Shown one piece after another: positions 16,097 through 17,547 of a stretch of 17,547 nt of DNA. The position numbers and the translations under genes are program-made. The DNA is taken from the NCBI GenBank assembly GCA_009786175.1, contig WQTQ01000193.1:1-17547 (forward strand), read 5' to 3'. Each line of letters starts with the position of its first letter. Position 1 is the stretch's first letter. The stretch is from Bacillota bacterium (lineage in GTDB: Bacteria > Bacillota_A > Clostridia > Lachnospirales > WQUN01). The notes beneath the pieces were generated by a model. The model worked only from the letters and a program-made list of their open reading frames with translations, made no database searches and had not been told where the DNA came from.

Positions 16097-17301
16097 TTTC
16101 CGTACCTCACTTTTTCATATTTGGCTGTTAACTCGTCTATGTTTTCGGCATTGCGTATTTTATTAGCAATTATGTCTGTGGTGTCTGCCTTGTGAATTTC
16201 TACCCCGGCGCGGATATACCTGTTTACCTTTTTTGCGTATGCCCTGCGGATTGGGTGCAAAGATTTATTTTTGAAGCGGGGCAAAAGGTCCAACAAGTCA
16301 CCCATTACGTCCCGCTCTAATGCAACAATTGTATCGGCAAAAGAGGCTTCGTCTTCGTTTTTATCATTTACCCTGTTACGGTAGAATTTGTAAAACCGCC
16401 ATATCAGAAACCATAATATACAAATGGCCCCGGCGACACCAACAACCAGAAAGAACCTTTCCAGGAACGCGTTCCATGCTCCTTGGTCTACTTCCGTAAG
16501 GTCCAACATTTCGTAAACTTCCGCAAAAAAATCAAAATCGTCGGCGTATGGTGCCGGGTAAAGCGGGTCATTTACTCGTATTTCAAACCTAATATCTTCC
16601 CGTGTAAAAGAGGCCAGAAAATCACGAAACATAGCTGCACCTGTATTTGCTAACGACGCTAAAAACCGGAGGATACTTGTGGCAAACATTATCAGTGTGC
16701 TAATTACTATAACAATGCCCACAAACCCTGTAATAAGTATGTTGTTCGTGGTCAAAACCTTATTGGAAGGGTCGTTGTAACCATTAATTTTTGACAGAAT
16801 ATTTAGGCGGTAATCTACGTTGTCCATGTGGGTGTACAGTATGCGGAAAACCATTGCCACTAAAAATGTCAGAAGCAGCTGTACTTGCATAGGCGTATTA
16901 TCCGCCTGGGAAAACCGCAGCAAGAAAAACAGTGCGATAATAAGAATAAGAGCAACGGCACCAAAGGCACTTTCCAGGGCAATTTCTTCCCGGGTTTTCA
17001 TGTAAAAGGCAAAGAACCCGGTTGAAACCATAAAAATCCACACAAACACATCGGAATAAGTGTCCCCAATTATAAGGCCGGGTACAAGCACTACTGCCAG
17101 AGTAAGGATAACAAACACAGGCATTTTGTTAACCTTCTTGCGAATTACGTACATTAATAAAAAAGGCACAACAAGAAACCACAACAGGGGCTCTGTCACG
17201 CCATAGTTAATAAAATATAAAACGCTTACCACGCTAAACGGCAGCAAAAATACAGCTAAAATCGATAATAGATCCTTTATCAACTTGCGATTGATAGTCA
17301 T
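16093..17301 (-). CDS. Multi-pass membrane protein with DUF4129-like C-terminal tail
   Basis: A 402-aa integral membrane protein. About six hydrophobic segments lie in residues 13-157, another pair in 185-220, and one at about 285-305. Between the last two is a roughly 60-residue loop rich in Asp and aromatic residues (YPAPYADDFDFFAEVYEML), probably outside the membrane. The cytoplasmic tail (about 345-402: PIRRAYAKKVNRYIRAG, IANKIRNAENIDELTAKYEKVRYG) resembles DUF4129, the tail of TgpA-type transglutaminase proteins found beside MoxR and DUF58. No transglutaminase Cys-His-Asp domain is present, so it may be a reduced version. The start has AAGGGTG 5 nt upstream. It is the first gene of the MoxR operon, overlapping moxR by ATGA, behind its own promoter. 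Confidence 0.8.
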   Translation of the reverse strand: MTINRKLIKDLLSILAVFLLPFSVVSVLYFINYGVTEPLLWFLVVPFLLMYVIRKKVNKMPVFVILTLAVVLVPGLIIGDTYSDVFVWIFMVSTGFFAFYMKTREEIALESAFGAVALILIIALFFLLRFSQADNTPMQVQLLLTFLVAMVFRILYTHMDNVDYRLNILSKINGYNDPSNKVLTTNNILITGFVGIVIVISTLIMFATSILRFLASLANTGAAMFRDFLASFTREDIRFEIRVNDPLYPAPYADDFDFFAEVYEMLDLTEVDQGAWNAFLERFFLVVGVAGAICILWFLIWRFYKFYRNRVNDKNEDEASFADTIVALERDVMGDLLDLLPRFKNKSLHPIRRAYAKKVNRYIRAGVEIHKADTTDIIANKIRNAENIDELTAKYEKVRYGK

Positions 17302-17332
17302 ATAATCACCCTTCTCAATCCTTTAACACGAA

Positions 17333-17361
17333 ATTATACAGTGCTTTGGAGAGAAATGCAA
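17333..17361 (-). promoter_or_regulatory. Sigma-A-type promoter of the membrane protein/MoxR/DUF58 operon
   Basis: -10 TATAAT (17333-17338), a 17-nt spacer, and -35 TTGCAT (17356-17361; TTG conserved). It lies about 31 nt upstream of the first gene, and its -35 ends 3 nt from the ABC-ATPase remnant. Confidence 0.7.
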
Positions 17362-17364
17362 CCC

Positions 17365-17472
17365 TTAAATTTCCATAATTTCATCGCACTGTACTTTAAC
17401 ACTCGCATCATGCGTAATTATGATGATAATTTTATTCTGCTTGATTTCATCTAGTATTACAGTTGTAAATAA
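17365..17472 (-). pseudogene. C-terminal remnant of an ABC-transporter ATPase
   Basis: Only the last 35 codons remain, ending in TAA at 17365-17367. The peptide reads as the end of an ABC ATPase: a short helix (ILDEIKQNK), a run of five isoleucines, the H-loop THD, and a tail (KVQCDEIMEI) of the form seen after the H-loop in peptide or bacteriocin exporters. There is no start codon with a binding site, and an in-frame stop (17473-17475) precedes it immediately, so the Walker A, signature and Walker B motifs are missing. The DNA beyond does not continue the ATPase in any frame I read. I interpret this as a decayed or truncated gene. Confidence 0.7.
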
Positions 17473-17475
17473 TTA

Positions 17476-17547
17476 AATTTGCGATAATGATACCACATAG
17501 CAACAGCCTGATGGATTCTGCGCCATCTAGTCCACAGCCTGATATGC
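17476..17547. other. Unassigned right-edge sequence
   Basis: Seventy-two bases beyond the ABC remnant with no gene I can support. One minus-strand frame is open from the edge to 17461 (rich in Arg, Trp and Tyr), which could be the end of a gene outside the window such as a mobile-element protein, but no family is recognisable. It includes a 10-bp direct repeat. Confidence 0.4.
17503..17543. repeat. 10-bp direct repeat
   Basis: ACAGCCTGAT occurs at 17503-17512 and again at 17534-17543, a 31-nt period, close to the window edge. With only two copies its meaning is unclear. Confidence 0.5.

Noticed and set aside
17461..17546. Minus-strand frame at the right edge as a mobile-element protein end
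   Set aside because: The 28-residue peptide is rich in Arg, Trp and Tyr but matches no transposase or maturase motif that I can identify, so I left it unassigned.

Overview
The window looks like part of the chromosome of an anaerobic Bacillota, most likely class Clostridia and possibly Lachnospiraceae or a relative. The grounds are strong GGAGG-type ribosome binding sites, frequent GTG and TTG starts, AcpS and Maf of Firmicutes type, sigma-A promoters with TATAAT, and above all a DUF5717 protein, a family I know only from Clostridia. The family assignments rest on motif recognition by eye; no search was run. Almost every base is coding, and no RNA gene or CRISPR array was seen.

Left end, plus strand (1-1765): the 3' part of a MacB/FtsX-type ABC permease, then maf (nucleotide pyrophosphatase) and acpS (holo-ACP synthase), tightly packed as one transcript. 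The acpS stop codon overlaps the stop codon of the convergent minus-strand operon, so the two units have no space between them. Three hairpins that could act as terminators lie inside maf and acpS.

Minus strand, 12849 down to 1762: eight genes with gaps of 30 nt or less or ATGA overlaps, preceded by a good promoter at 12886-12913. In transcription order they are a membrane-anchored coiled-coil protein, an N-terminal DUF5717-like beta-sandwich protein, a large DUF5717 helical-repeat protein, an O-methyltransferase, a YjbQ/UPF0047 protein, an exported polysaccharide deacetylase, a GH78 alpha-L-rhamnosidase, and a TIM-barrel amidohydrolase coupled to the rhamnosidase. The first three look like one functional block. 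The last genes suggest glycan or rhamnoside processing.

Minus strand, 13945-12953: galM (aldose 1-epimerase) as a single-gene unit with its own near-consensus promoter and a strong intrinsic terminator. It sits between the coiled-coil/DUF5717 operon and a second block.

Minus strand, 17301-14016: a three-gene operon of a multi-pass membrane protein with a DUF4129-like tail, a MoxR AAA+ ATPase and a DUF58 protein, with its own promoter at 17333-17361. From memory, MoxR/DUF58/DUF4129 genes and DUF5717 genes are neighbours in Clostridia. I therefore read the two blocks on either side of galM as one uncharacterised membrane-associated system of six genes. This is the most interesting content of the window.

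Right edge (17365-17547): a 35-residue C-terminal remnant of an ABC-transporter ATPase on the minus strand, cut off by a stop, followed by unrecognised sequence with a 10-bp direct repeat. This looks like the scar of a rearrangement or mobile-element insertion just upstream of the MoxR operon.
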